A stretch of DNA of 25,090 bases from Apostichopus californicus (GCA_020650975.1 JAIPMN010189491.1:1-25090); one strand, 5' to 3'. Counted from the stretch's first letter, positions 9,204-20,602 are shown. Program-made: numbers and translations. The notes: generated by a model not told the origin, from the sequence alone.

Positions 9204-12200
9204 CATATATAAAAAGTAAAAAACAAGTGTAAAAGGACAATGAAGTGAATCAAATCTGATTGCATTACATCCAATTAGGTATTACTGAACAAAAGATAAC
9301 TTAAACCGCATAATGCTTTTATGTCTGACGTCACTCATTATTAAAGAACACCGGTATATAGTTTTAAAGACGTGATTCCATTGGTCAAATTAACTCCATG
9401 CTAATATACTATATATCCTTGTTTCAGTGCCGTAGCCTTGGTAAAACTCTACGGAGCAGTTGAGGAACAACGAGAACATGAAATATTACAAAGTAATGCT
9501 GGGCGCTTTTAAGAAAATGTTTGTGAGGGGAGGGGGGTGGGATTATTTCCCAAAATGGACCATGATGACCCTATCTGAGTCGAGTGCCACTATCGGTTGG
9601 CGCGCAACGTTGAAAGAATTTTGTTTGCCCAAAAAGCTTCCCAGATTGCCGGAAATGGCTCTTCCCAGGCTTTGTAAGTTGCATCCAAACATTCGTTATT
9701 TTGAGATCTCATATTTGAGAAATATTCACTTCAATTGAAACTTCTTTTTTTTTAAATTTGAAAGGTAAATTAGAAAAAAAAAAACAATCGGTAAAATCAC
9801 TTTATAGGGAAAAGAAAGACTCTTCGTTTGGCTTTATTAATTGTTTTACACATATTATTGGAGATATAATGCACGCTAGGGCATTCTAATGGTAGCCGTA
9901 GCCTATCTGCTGATGGGAAGCCATATAGAGAATTTAAGTGTATATTATTTGTTATAGGTTTATTTTATCATGATTTGTTTTACATGCCAAAAAGGGACCT
10001 ACTGGGGGGGGGGGGGGGTATAAGCTATGTAGGTGGGCCGTATAGGGCAAAGCCCTAATTAGTATGTTAAATAATGCCCTGCAGGTATATACCTATATTC
10101 GTATTGATTCAATATTCTCAATTAAAACATTAGAGCGCTGATATCAAGGTTACTACCGAAGCTGGTAGGCCTACATAAAACACATCTATAGATGTAATAA
10201 ATATAGTTATGAACCGTAGATTCACTTTTGACTGCTACACTGTTCACGTAATTTGAATCTTAAGAATTCTCTACGTTTCTTACAAAACTCGTGAAAACCA
10301 AATGCATGATGAGCGGTTAGATTATACCTTGTGTTCTTTCAATAGCCATGAAATACGTGCTGCAAATTTTGATTTTGCGCTCTATTGACTAACGAAATCA
10401 GAAGAAATGTTATGAACATTTCGGTAACTAACTGAAATATCGCATACTGTCCAGGCATTCATATTATCGTAGGCCTATAATGTCATTTAGGAAGTAGAAT
10501 TTCGGGGAGGGGCAGCTCCCTCCCCCCACAAGCTACGGACCAGCTAGATTACTTTCGACAGTATTTATTTGGACGAAGTTTGGTGTGATGATGTGGACCT
10601 TCTTATCACCTATTTTTACGATTTTGCAATGTTAGAACGTTTTACGGTTCTACGTTACAACGTAACATTTTGGAAATGTTATAATTTTTTTATTACGTAG
10701 GAAGAAATAAACCAGTAACTGAAATGCTATTTTTTGGGGGCTCTCCAAGCCAGGTTTAATGAAGTTTGCAAGTTTTTTGGACTGTCAAACAAAGGAAAAG
10801 GAAAAGTGTTAAAGTCAATTACTTCAGTGGCATTGTGAAATGGAAATGAAAATCTAAAGGCCAGAAAGTTCCTAAACAGAGCACGCCAATGAGTTTGAAT
10901 GGAATGATATATCGAGACTGCAGCATGAGACTATATCAACATGAATGACTTACACTAGGCTATGAAACCGAATACCAATGGCGTCTCTTAAATCATCAGT
11001 ATACTGTTATTAACATGAACAATTAAATCTTGACTAGGAATGCAAAAAAAAAAGCATTGATGTTTAAATGACATGCAATGAGCTGCATCTTCTAACATCT
11101 GATGATTCCATTCTTTTACAGATATCATGTTTAAAAGTCTTCACATATTGCTCTCTGTAATAATAACATTTAGTGATATTTTGTAAATGCATCTGGCAAC
11201 AGCAGAATACATGATGTCATCAGAGCGCGTCAGCTGAAATGTTTTTATAAAACTAATGAATCAGGTTTTAAAGATAAATCAACAAAAAGTTTATAATCGC
11301 CTAAGTAAAGCTTCCAAAGGTCATTTCTCAAGATGACATCACAGACCCCCTCCTGTGATACAACTTCCTGAAGTAGTTGAGGGTTTAGCCAGTCAAAAAC
11401 GGTCACATACAATCAAACATATCTCCGGTTAGGGGCATGATATTGAGATGGGGTTTTCAACTAGCAGTGTGGAATATATTTCTCTTCATAGAAGTTTACA
11501 TTGTCTGTCACCAGAATACCCTTTTGAGTAGAAGTCAAATATCTCCATATCAAAATACCAATATGCTAAACCACAGAATATTTGCCCTTCACGTCTTTGA
11601 AATCTTGATTAAATTTTATATCCCACTTTCATATTAAAAAAATGCAACAAGTGAACATACTCTTTAGTTGAGGTGTGTCAAATGTGACAAGTTTATGTGA
11701 TTATGATATGGTTGATAGAAATAGAAGTGACCTAGCTGCTGCAGCTGGTTCTTTGCTGTTATTAGATAGTCCAGGTTTAACGTAGGCTGGCTAAGGTGCA
11801 GACAGTAAAGCGAGCATTGTGAACATAGCTATGCGAGAACCACATCTTCACAAAAGTTGAGCAACTATTACAGTTTTTGGTAAAACAAAGACATGCTTCA
11901 TTTTGCCTGATATTGAACTACAACTCATACCATCAATTTAAAAGTCCCACACAAAAATGAGTGGCAAGGTGATTGAAGTTAAAGTTATGCGTGTAGAGGT
12001 CAATTGAGGTCACTGGAACCATTGCAATAACCATGTTCTCTTACTTCCATACACTTACTCCTTTTAAAGAGTTAAATAAATGGGGAAATATTTGAAACCG
12101 ATTACTATACGCCAAGTGTGGAAAAGGAACCTGGAAACAATTGCTGAAGTCATCAATTTGCTATTAGAGGAATTTTCTTGAGATAGTGAAATCGATTTAA

Positions 12201-12495
12201 TTAGATTGAGTGTATCTTGGAAATTTCAAAACACAAATACCAAATCAGGGGACTGTACAATATATAATCGTACACTATTCTAAGCATATCCTACAATCTA
12301 CATTTTAGATGACAACTCTCTGATTTCTAGTTTCATATCTCCGTGGTATTTATGAGTCTAACATGTCTTAATTTATGTCATCTGTTGCAGTCAATGTTAG
12401 TACAGCTAACCTGTGTGTTCATGTTATTGCATAATAATTACAAATATAGCAAGACTGGTTAATTGCAACAAGGGTGAACAAGCTTTCTTTATCAG
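9204..12495. other. Long AT-rich stretch, no firm gene
   Basis: Noted here are an acceptor-like TCCTTGTTTCAG ending at 9427 with a 27-codon open segment after it, a 15-base G run (10004-10018), and TAGGCCTA palindromes at 10166-10173 and 10470-10477. A GC-rich patch at 10504-10540 (GGAGGGGCAGCTCCC, then CAAGCTACGGACCAG) looks like the end of a decayed hAT-type element. An A-run lies near 11044. Open frames at 9460-9738 and 11437-11637 have low-complexity or non-protein-like translations and are not called. Confidence 0.5.
10004..10018. repeat. Poly-G run (15 G)
   Basis: Uninterrupted run of 15 G in otherwise AT-rich unique sequence. Its true length may be uncertain because such runs are error-prone in sequencing. 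Confidence 0.9.
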
Positions 12496-12585
12496 GAACG
12501 GGATGCTTTGGCAGACCAGATAATCAACTATACAGATCATGTGTATTCTGCATGGCCTGAATCATGCAAGTGTCGAAGAAAATAG
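12496..12585 (+). CDS. Candidate terminal coding exon
   Basis: I do not recognise the protein. A good acceptor (AAGCTTTCTTTATCAG, ending at 12495) opens a phase-0 frame of 29 codons ending in TAG at 12583-12585. The peptide begins ERDALADQII, has a potential N-glycosylation site (NYT) and ends SCKCRRK, basic and with two cysteines. The phase matches the exons at 423-493 and 4976-5071. Together they would give an 84-residue C-terminus, with introns of about 4.5 and 7.4 kb. Immediately upstream the same frame is closed by TGA at 12475, so without splicing it is not an ORF of interest. An open frame of this length after some acceptor is expected by chance somewhere in this window. The claim rests on base composition and the three-exon phase agreement. 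Confidence 0.3.
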   Translation, partial: ERDALADQIINYTDHVYSAWPESCKCRRK

Positions 12586-13870
12586 ACGTACATTCCAGAG
12601 ATGATTTCCTATGCTTCATCCAGTTGCAGCATCTAACAATTTAACAATGAATACTGATAACCATCTACATTATAAATTTTCCTCATCATATGTGATTCCA
12701 ATATTGCTTTCAGCTTCTGATACAATATTCAAACATTGATTGTTACAACAACTAAAATATAAATCTCACTAGTTTGAGTCTGTGCATGCAATGGTACTTA
12801 TCTGTCTTCACATTAACGAGATGCAAAACACAACTGCATACATTCAACAAGTGTAATTCCAAAATATAGAATCGTCGGTAGAATTACGCTTCTTCACTTT
12901 TTGAATTCAGGAGATAGTAGGTTATGGATGTAACCAGAAGAGGGTCAATTAGGATTGCAGTTGTAAAATATTGCCAGTTAATAGGTTAGCTAGGTATGAA
13001 TGTATAGGTGCTATAATAGCACTGAGACAGGTAAGAGAAGAACACAGTGCATTCCAAAACTATCAGGAAGCCTGAAATATGTCCATAATTAGAAGGTCAA
13101 TCAAGCTGCTTTCCTGTTTTCTAGAACCATAAAAGTCAATTCAATTGTAAAATTACACATATGTTGGACACAAAGAATGTGACCATGACCTTCAATAAGT
13201 GTCAGTCAATGTTCAAGTTGTAGTCATTGAGCAGTGGGATTCCTTGGTTATCTCGGAAAAGGGGCGGGGTTGAGGGGGAGAAGACGTACACATTCAGTGA
13301 ATGTTATTTTACTGCATCAAATTTACAATAATTTCACAAATCTTAAGTTGCAGATGAAATGAAGAACTTGGCATTGTCTCTTGCCACTCTGTGGTTTAGG
13401 CGGAAGGTCAAGATCGAAGGGTACATGCACTATTACAACATCCTTGCAATAATTCATAGATGTTAAACATTGTTTAGATTTATGCTTAATTTACATGGAA
13501 TTGAGCTAGCTTATAGCCAACTGATTATTGGTAAAGTGGAACCAGTTGTATATGTAAGGAAAGTGACCAATAATTTATTGGGGTGTCAGCCATAAGCGTC
13601 AGGACTTTGCAAAGCATTACAACAAACTTGTCTAAAATGAAGAGAAAGTCGCTTTGACAGAGATACTGCAGTGCTTCTACCTTCGTGCACCGTAAAATTA
13701 CAATAACAAACACAATTTTTGAACCGGTGTCATACCCTTTGGTTTTTAAAGTGGTTTATGTAACACTATTGATTCAATTTGCTACAAGCGACTATCGTGT
13801 ACTGCACTTTTACACATTTGACCTTCGCCTATTATGCAATCGGTTTCAAGAGTTCCAAGAGTATAATTAA
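12586..13870. other. AT-rich unique sequence, no gene seen
   Basis: This stretch lacks tandem repeats, transposon ends and convincing exons. Open frames around 13525-13870 on both strands overlap each other and have no protein-like features. If 12496-12585 is a terminal exon, the first few hundred bases would be 3' UTR. Confidence 0.5.
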
Positions 13871-14126
13871 TCCCGGAGTTGCATGCTAAGGTTCACTGGA
13901 ATCTCACGACAGGAAATATTGTTTATTATAAACATTGAGCAAACTTTCACTCTTGTTGACTAATATTTTTACATTGTTGAAGTCCTAGTTTTTATTGTGA
14001 AAGTCCAGTTCCAATAACAAAGAGCATAAAAAATCTCGGCGATGCATGCTAAGGTTCATTTCCACAACAAGAAATTGTTAAATACAAATTGCTTGCGAAC
14101 TTTCACTCTCTTTAATAGTTTTACAT
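13871..14126 (+). repeat. Diverged direct duplication (about 100 bp, twice)
   Basis: Copy 1 (13871-13974) and copy 2 (14034-14126) share GCATGCTAAGGTTCA near their start, AACTTTCACTCT in the middle and TTTTACAT at their end. Substitutions and small indels separate them. About 60 unrelated bases lie between. It is an old local duplication; no function is visible. Confidence 0.75.
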
Positions 14127-15700
14127 CTATTATTATTGATAGAGAGAAAACTTAATTTGAAACTATTAACTTATTATCACTTATAGTATTGAACTTTAAG
14201 AACCGTCGAAAAATACAACTTTTCGCGATATTATATGGTACTACGTAAGCTTTTACTAGGGTATTATAAACTGGGCCTGTACGATTCATATTGACTGCTA
14301 GCCATGTCCTTGTAGGTAAACTGTATATACATTACAGCACAGTACAGTACAGTGAATTCCCAATGGACTTGCGTGTCCCCGCGACGTCATATGTGAATGG
14401 CGATGCACGGTGCAGAATTACCTCGGCCAAATCGAACGTGAAATCGTGAAGACAAAGGGTGGACCAAGTTAAGTAGGCCAGGATGGGGTTAACATTGTAC
14501 AGACGGTGTATCTAATGTGTTTGGACCCGACTGCTTATGCATATGTGGTCGGGTTGGACGTGTTCCGCTTCAGCGCAGGGAAGGAAATACTCCATGAAGA
14601 AGGGGTGATTGAGGGTGGCGGGCTTGTGAATAGCTTCAGTGACTGAGAATCCTGCTCTTCGTCTGTCTCGATTCTAAATATTTCGTATTTCTGCATGAAA
14701 ATGTTTCTCAAATCAAGGAATGCGTTATCATAAGGCTTTTGATGATAAAATGCATTTTTTTCTTTTATCGAGATCCAGGTCAACGTCTGAAACCAATGGT
14801 TTGAAATGTTCTTTAATTAAGCTTTATAAAAACCAGAGGTAAATAGTATTCCTTATCCGAGCCCCGTTGACTTCGCTTCGCGAGCTGTGTATAGCCCCAC
14901 CTCTAACCCCTGTCGTCACAGACGTGACTCTCTTATATACCAAAAAGAAACTATTGTCTTTTTGAGAGATGGTCATATCCGTTGTCATATTCAAGGATAA
15001 ACAATTAACATTAAAACAAAGTTTAGAAATCATCGACATCACGATATTCAACTTTGTTAAGATTTTATTTCTTCACTTTACTGAGCTTCTTTCTGTTGTT
15101 TTTTTTCTGCCAATAACCAATTTGTTTTTGTTCATCAACCGTATCAAACCCACAAACTTTCGAACCGAATTTTTACGTTAATATTTAATATAAACAATGC
15201 TTTTGCTAATGTACAGGCTGTAACGCATTACACAAGAAACCAAATGACAACTTTGGGGGTATATCTTAGAATTTACACGGAATCTTCCGATTTCAACAGC
15301 AATGTAATTGTTATTGGTATCCGTAAAGTATTGACCGCAAGGCCTGACTAGAAGGGGGATATGTGGGAGTATATAAGGGTAAGGACCATGCAAATATGGG
15401 AGTAAAACACCCATGAGGGTAGCCTGAACTTATGAAGACTCCAAAGGGGGGTTAGGTGACATAGTTCCTGGGGCCCGATGTTGTTTCTATAAGGTTTACA
15501 TAACAGTTCTGTAAACTATGCATTGACACAAATAATACATTGTTCGGTTCTAATTTCAACACGGAACGGAGAATGAAGACACAAGACGAGCGGTTTCCAG
15601 TTAAAACGATATATTGATAACTGCTAACTACGTTGCAATAATGAAAGGTTCACGGCTACAAGCGAGCAACTGTTATATTACTATCCGAACTCCATCCCAC
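14127..15700. other. Unique sequence; promoter-like GC-richer patch
   Basis: No gene is supported. At 14324-14329 there is a TATATA, followed at 14363 by an ATG that opens 28 codons to TGA 14447-14449 in a clearly GC-richer stretch with CGACGTCAT at 14382. This could be a first exon or only a compositional patch. Overlapping minus-strand open frames (14535-14783, 14824-15051, 15178-15414) have no recognisable features. Confidence 0.4.
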
Positions 15701-15791
15701 CTTCAAGGCCCAACAAGACTTATTCCTGAACTGCAACTCTAACTTCAAGGCCCAACAAGACTTAGTCCTGAACTGCAACTCTAACTTCAAG
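15701..15791 (+). repeat. 42-bp tandem repeat, 2.2 copies
   Basis: CTTCAAGGCCCAACAAGACT starts at 15701 and again at 15743, and a partial third copy (CTTCAAG) starts at 15785, giving an exact 42-bp period. The two full copies differ at a single base, so the duplication is recent. The period is a multiple of 3 and one frame stays open across it, but that frame is closed nearby on both sides. Confidence 0.88.
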
Positions 15792-16231
15792 TAAATTTAA
15801 ACTCAACTCAAACTCCACTGAAAATCTAACTTAATAACTAACTAAACACTAACTATCTGTCCAAATAAAGACAAATGTAGACAAATCCAAATGGTTGTCA
15901 AATAACATAAATTGAAGTGAACGGACAACACAATTACCAATGGCTGTGACACCATCGACAATTCCGTCAGCCATTTGATGTTAAATACACCAAAAGTAAA
16001 ATATACGCATGCAAGCAACAAAGAAAAGCATAATAAATGTTAAAAAGTGGAACCATATCTTGCAAAATCACAAATTCATTGCTCAACGGAATGGCATTTT
16101 TCATTCCAAGACAATGACAACGTATTTATCAAAAAACGATAGAATTCTGACCAAATAAAAGAGGAGTTAGTCAAATCTCCACTCTCTCTCTCTCTCTCTC
16201 CAGACTTTGATCATTCATTGAAAAACTAAAA
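15792..16231. other. AT-rich unique sequence with (CT)n
   Basis: No gene seen. The only structure is a pure (CT)n microsatellite of 20 bases at 16182-16201. Confidence 0.6.
16182..16201. repeat. (CT)10 microsatellite
   Basis: Ten perfect CT dinucleotides just upstream of the first copy of the duplication at 16232. Confidence 0.93.
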
Positions 16232-16913
16232 ACTGACCTGGTCAACAAACCCATTCAATTTTGGAACCATGTGAATTTACATATATAAGTACAAATATCA
16301 ACAACAGGTTCAACTGACCTAGTTTGTATTGACACAATTTCGACAGCAAACACGAAATCAATTTTGAACAAATACTGTGAAATTACTATTCAATCTCAGT
16401 TACTAATGGTCAGATACTCAGTGGTCGAATTTGGCGAAGAAAGGAGTAATTTATATACACTGTACACAATATCAAGGCGGAGCAACTTTTGGTGTCATCG
16501 TACTCATAATCAGTGTTTCTATTCTCCGTTTCAGCAATGAATTTGATCATGGTTATTTCTATGAAATTTCAGTTGTTTTGTGTGCAGTAATATGTAAATA
16601 GTGCGCAGTGATATATACAAATTTTACCCCCAGGCCCTGAATGTGAAGTTTTGTTAACTTTATTCACACAGTCTTTTAAATACCGGCAAAACCAGTTGCA
16701 AAATATTATTTTGATGATATTGTAGTTTAGAGAAACTAATGACTGCCCTGGTTGATTAAACTATGCAATTTTGAAACCATGTAAAGTAATATTCACATAT
16801 AGTTAACAAATAAATTGAACTAAAGGTTCAACTGACCTAATTTGTCTTGACACAATTTCGCCAGCAACGCGCATTGAAGTTTGACCAAATACAGCAGAAC
16901 TATTTAACCTCAG
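16232..16913 (+). repeat. Diverged direct duplication (about 170 bp, twice)
   Basis: Copy 1 (16232-16400) and copy 2 (16741-16913) share, in the same order, GGTTCAACTGACCTA, TTGTNTTGACACAATTTCG, CAGCAA, TTTGANCAAATAC and CTCAG, with scattered substitutions and indels. The intervening 340 bases (16401-16740) are unrelated. No coding potential was found in either copy. It could be two copies of an unrecognised interspersed repeat or a local duplication. Confidence 0.82.
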
Positions 16914-17824
16914 ATACATTTCAATTTGCTCAAACTGTATAGACACTTTCAAAAATATGTAGACTTAGAGACCACATTACTTTCGTGATTTAGTGTGTAA
17001 GTCAATGGGGCTTTTAATGGGCGTATGCTACCTTAATCGAAAATGTCAAATTTATCATTTTAAGTGATAGAAGTCCCAATTTTGGATCAAAATAGTTGCT
17101 ATCGTGTGTCAAAATGATTTTCAAGAAAACGTCTGAAAATTTCACGCTTGGGTGATTTTTACGCAAAAATTAGTCTTACAGCCTAAACGCACCACAAAGA
17201 GCATGTGCGTTTCTTGCATGGGAATATAACAGCCTTCTGAGCATGTCTGATTAGTTCCCCCCCCCCCAATAAACTATTGGGGTCATTAAGCCCTGACCTA
17301 CCAAAGCTTCAGTACTTTGGTTCCTGCCTTCAACCTGCTAAGTAGGTGCCAAATGCACGAAATTCAAAATCCGTCAGAATCAGACCCCAATGCCTGCAGT
17401 GTGTGTGACGTGAACGACTAAGTTCGGTGAAATTTGACATCTGTGTGCACCTAAATGGTTATCATTTGTTATGTTTTTTGTGCTAAAGTTGGAATTAAAT
17501 GGTGTTAAACTAAGGACAGAAACTCAGTTTCAATGCATGAAATACCCATCACGTTGTTAGCTTAGGCCTAGGCCTCAGGTTCATAATGGCGCTACGTTAG
17601 TATCCTAGACCAAGTGTACACCAGCTGTAGCACAATGTTGTAAGAGGTCTGTATCCTAAGTGGAGTGGCTGCTGGGTGCTAATACCTTGCACAGAGAATG
17701 TTTTGAGTCTTATTTAGAACATAATCCACAAAGGTATGCCATTTTCTGCTTATGCATATGTGCATCAAGGGGGTTTTGAGCCTATTCACTACAACCAATT
17801 TTCTGTTGTTTTGTCAATTTTCAG
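16914..17824. other. Unique sequence, no firm gene
   Basis: Contains an 11-base C run (17257-17267) and the palindromic word TAGGCCTA at 17563-17570, immediately followed by a second copy with one change. It ends in a strong pyrimidine tract and acceptor (TTCTGTTGTTTTGTCAATTTTCAG to 17824). Base composition is more balanced around 17280-17700, so an unrecognised exon is possible, but none could be supported. Confidence 0.45.
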
Positions 17825-17910
17825 AGAAAGTTGATGTGCTAAGTCCTCAGCATTCACAGCTTTATACTTTGAATGGGAGTGATATCAATGGACTCGACTG
17901 GTTAGATTAG
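17825..17910 (+). CDS. Weak candidate terminal exon
   Basis: I do not recognise it. After a long pyrimidine tract and CAG, one frame (AG completes a split codon, then AAA at 17827) is open for 27 codons to TAG at 17908-17910. The peptide starts KVDVLSPQHS and ends NGLDWLD. The other two frames close within six codons. No partner exon with matching phase (one base left over) was found upstream, and a GTAACA follows the stop directly. The peptide looks plausible as protein, but a 27-codon opening is well within chance expectation. Confidence 0.15.
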
Positions 17911-19190
17911 GTAACAGCACATTCCAAACAACTCTGACAGCAAAAAGGGATACCCCGATGCTTCCATTTGAGATATACTGAAATAACTATAGGAACCAAT
18001 GCTTGCCACCAGTGGAGAATAAGCATAGTGCATCAATGTATTGAAACAGTTTTCGCAACACATTCATGCATGCTAATCAACATATACCGACAAACCACGA
18101 AAATAATCTGTAAGGTTACCTAATGAAACTGTCCCCCTGTCGATTAATGGCCTTTTTCCCGAGGAAGAACCTTTTGCTGGTATGATATCGACTCTACACG
18201 GAGCACTAGTGTCACCAGACAATTTATACCGAGTTACACATGGCCAAGGGTGATGAATATTTTATATGCTTTTACGTAGACTTCATCACAAGTAGTATGT
18301 GTACATGAACATATATCATAACATAGGGAGCCCGGTTATTATGTCAATAATCGTACCAGAAAGAATTAAATTCGATATAAGTTTGCCAACGGAAACAGGT
18401 ACATACTTTTTGGAACTTTAATATTTCACACAGTTAGATGTATGTATAGATATTAACCGCTTAGTAGTTTGGTCATAAGAGCATTCAGCGCAAAAAAAGG
18501 TCAAGGAGTTGAGGATGGGGAGTGTTGTTCCCTTGTAAATCCTTTTGTTCTTACTTTCTTATAATTCATGATATTTGTAATTGTATTCGCAACTTAATGT
18601 AGTGCTTAGATATTCGGGCTCAACCTGATCTTGTGCACACAGAATTATCATTTGAGACGTACACAAAGTGTGCAGATTCATATCGCATCCAGGGGCTTTG
18701 TTGATTTTCAAACCGAAAGTGTATTCTTCTGCGTATATTGTAATGATATAAGTTCAAAGTCTGACACGTTTGGATCGTTGCTGATTTTATTGTTATATTT
18801 CAACGGACGTATTGGTCTCTGTAAGGACCAAAATGGAGACTAGAAATATGAAAATATTACTGTAAGGAGACGAATTCACCATTAAACGAGAGGTGTGCGA
18901 GAGGTGTGTAAGACACAAATTGCAAATTAACAATATAGTTTCATGATACGCTTTAGGTATATCAGTGATATACGAGCCAGGGGAGCCAGATCAATACATG
19001 TAGTTACCATCACGGTGGATTTAGACATGAACAGCATCCAGCATCGTATGGTCTTAGACAAGGAAACAGACAGTTTAGGTTTAATGCCAAATTCAAACAG
19101 AATTAAAGTAAGTGTATAGCGTAAGTTAGAAAAGATAGTTCTAACGCATACATGGAATGTGTACAAATCTAAGAATAACATATACTTAAT
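17911..19190. other. AT-rich unique sequence, no gene seen
   Basis: Overlapping open frames at 18631-18843 (plus) and 18927-19181 (minus) have translations without recognisable domains and no splice or start context that sets them apart. No repeats or transposon ends were noticed. Confidence 0.5.
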
Positions 19191-19990
19191 ACAATAACAT
19201 CAGCATACACGTTACTGTATGTAAATCTAAAGCCTATACATAATAGGATATACGTGTATATGTGTACGTTATTGTACATATATAATGCCACTGTATGCGT
19301 TAATATGCATATCTATACATACATATATAAGGCCGGTATACATGTTAGGGTATATATACATTTAAACATATGCACAATACAACAGCGTTCGAATTTTGTG
19401 TTAATATACACAGATATATGGCCAGTATATGTGCGTTACTATGTACTAATATATATCCACTGTATGACTTACAACAAACATATCTAACACTGTCTAACCT
19501 ATAGCTGAATATATACAAATATAAATTCAGCATTTTGTTATACTTAATAGCAATATGATACATATAGATTGAAGACAAGTACAAACATTGATTTTATGTC
19601 TATATAAATTATAGGAAAACCAAACTTAAGAAACTATAGAACACCATCATAAACATTTTATCCAAATGCCAGAAACCAAACCGAAGAATTAAGATAATGT
19701 TTTGCGGTATCAATTTAATACACTACGACCAGTAGAAAACATTATTTAAACAACATATTATATACTTAATACTATACAATTGGTTTGAACATTAATGTAA
19801 AATAATGTAATGCATATATTTCCGTTACTACATATCAATATAAGGCCCTTTATGAGACAATACATACATAGTATTACATAGCTCAGAATATAGTATAATG
19901 ATAAATCATACAACATACGGAATATGTAATAATTTGGGTTACCGTATACGCATTTATTAGACCATAGTACAATAGTTAACACATAGCATG
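19190..19990. other. Low-complexity TA-rich region
   Basis: Very AT-rich DNA with many TATATA, ATACAT and GTATAT words but no regular period. It produces spurious open frames on both strands (19254-19487, 19345-19584, 19758-19982), whose translations are runs of I, Y, C, N and L. Nothing functional is supported. Confidence 0.7.
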
Positions 19991-20262
19991 AACAGATCTA
20001 AATTGAGGTTATAAATTAAATTAATTTTAGTTTTTCTTAACAGAGGTCTTATTTAATATTGTTACATCACAGGAACCCCAGAACAGGAAAGTAAATTTCA
20101 AAAAGGATCGCTCCTGTTTCAGTAAACTCTAAGTTACATCAATATTTTCATCGTTGTGTTTAAAATGAAGATGAACTAATGTAACCAGAAACAAATGCAA
20201 TCGCGTATCATATCTACTGTGTAAATGACGGTTGATAATTATTTATTTTTTTACAGAATAAA

Positions 20263-20602
20263 CTACATTAAGCCCATACATAACACATGTTAAGCTAAAC
20301 TGTAACATACATTTGTTATCATTGTAAGTTTTTGTTAGCTTATTTGTTGTTCCTGTACATGAACTCTATACATAACATATGTTAGGCTAAACTGCAACAC
20401 ATATTTGTTATCATATTAAGTTGTTGTTCGTTTATGTGTTGTTCCTGTACATTAACCCTTTACATAACATATGTTAGGCTAAACTGCAACATACACTTGT
20501 TATCATTGTAAGATGTTGTTCGTTTATTTGTTGTTCTTGTACATGAACCCTATACATAAACTATGTTAAGCTAAACTGTAACGCATACATTTTGTATCAT
20601 TG
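20263..20602 (+). repeat. 92-bp tandem repeat, about 3.7 copies
   Basis: TACATAACATATGTTAGGCT or close variants occur at 20277, 20369, 20461 and 20553, an exact 92-bp period. Each is followed by AAACTG(C/T)AAC, TTGTTATCAT, GTTCGTTTAT and TTGTTGTTC(C/T)TGTACAT. Copies differ by a few percent. ACATATGT in each unit is self-complementary. No function is visible. Confidence 0.93.

Noticed and set aside
9460..9738. 92-codon plus-strand open frame
   Set aside because: No recognisable domain and a G-run-derived RGGGW segment. It starts mid-way through an exon-like or transposon-like stretch in a different frame. Probably chance.
14535..15414. Minus-strand open frames and a possible LTR or retroelement remnant in 14.5-15.7 kb
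   Set aside because: No reverse transcriptase, integrase or gag-like motif, no paired long terminal repeats and no target-site duplication were found.
19254..19982. Open frames in the TA-rich region on both strands
   Set aside because: Translations are low-complexity I/Y/C/N/L runs from TA-rich DNA, with overlapping frames on both strands and no splice or start context.
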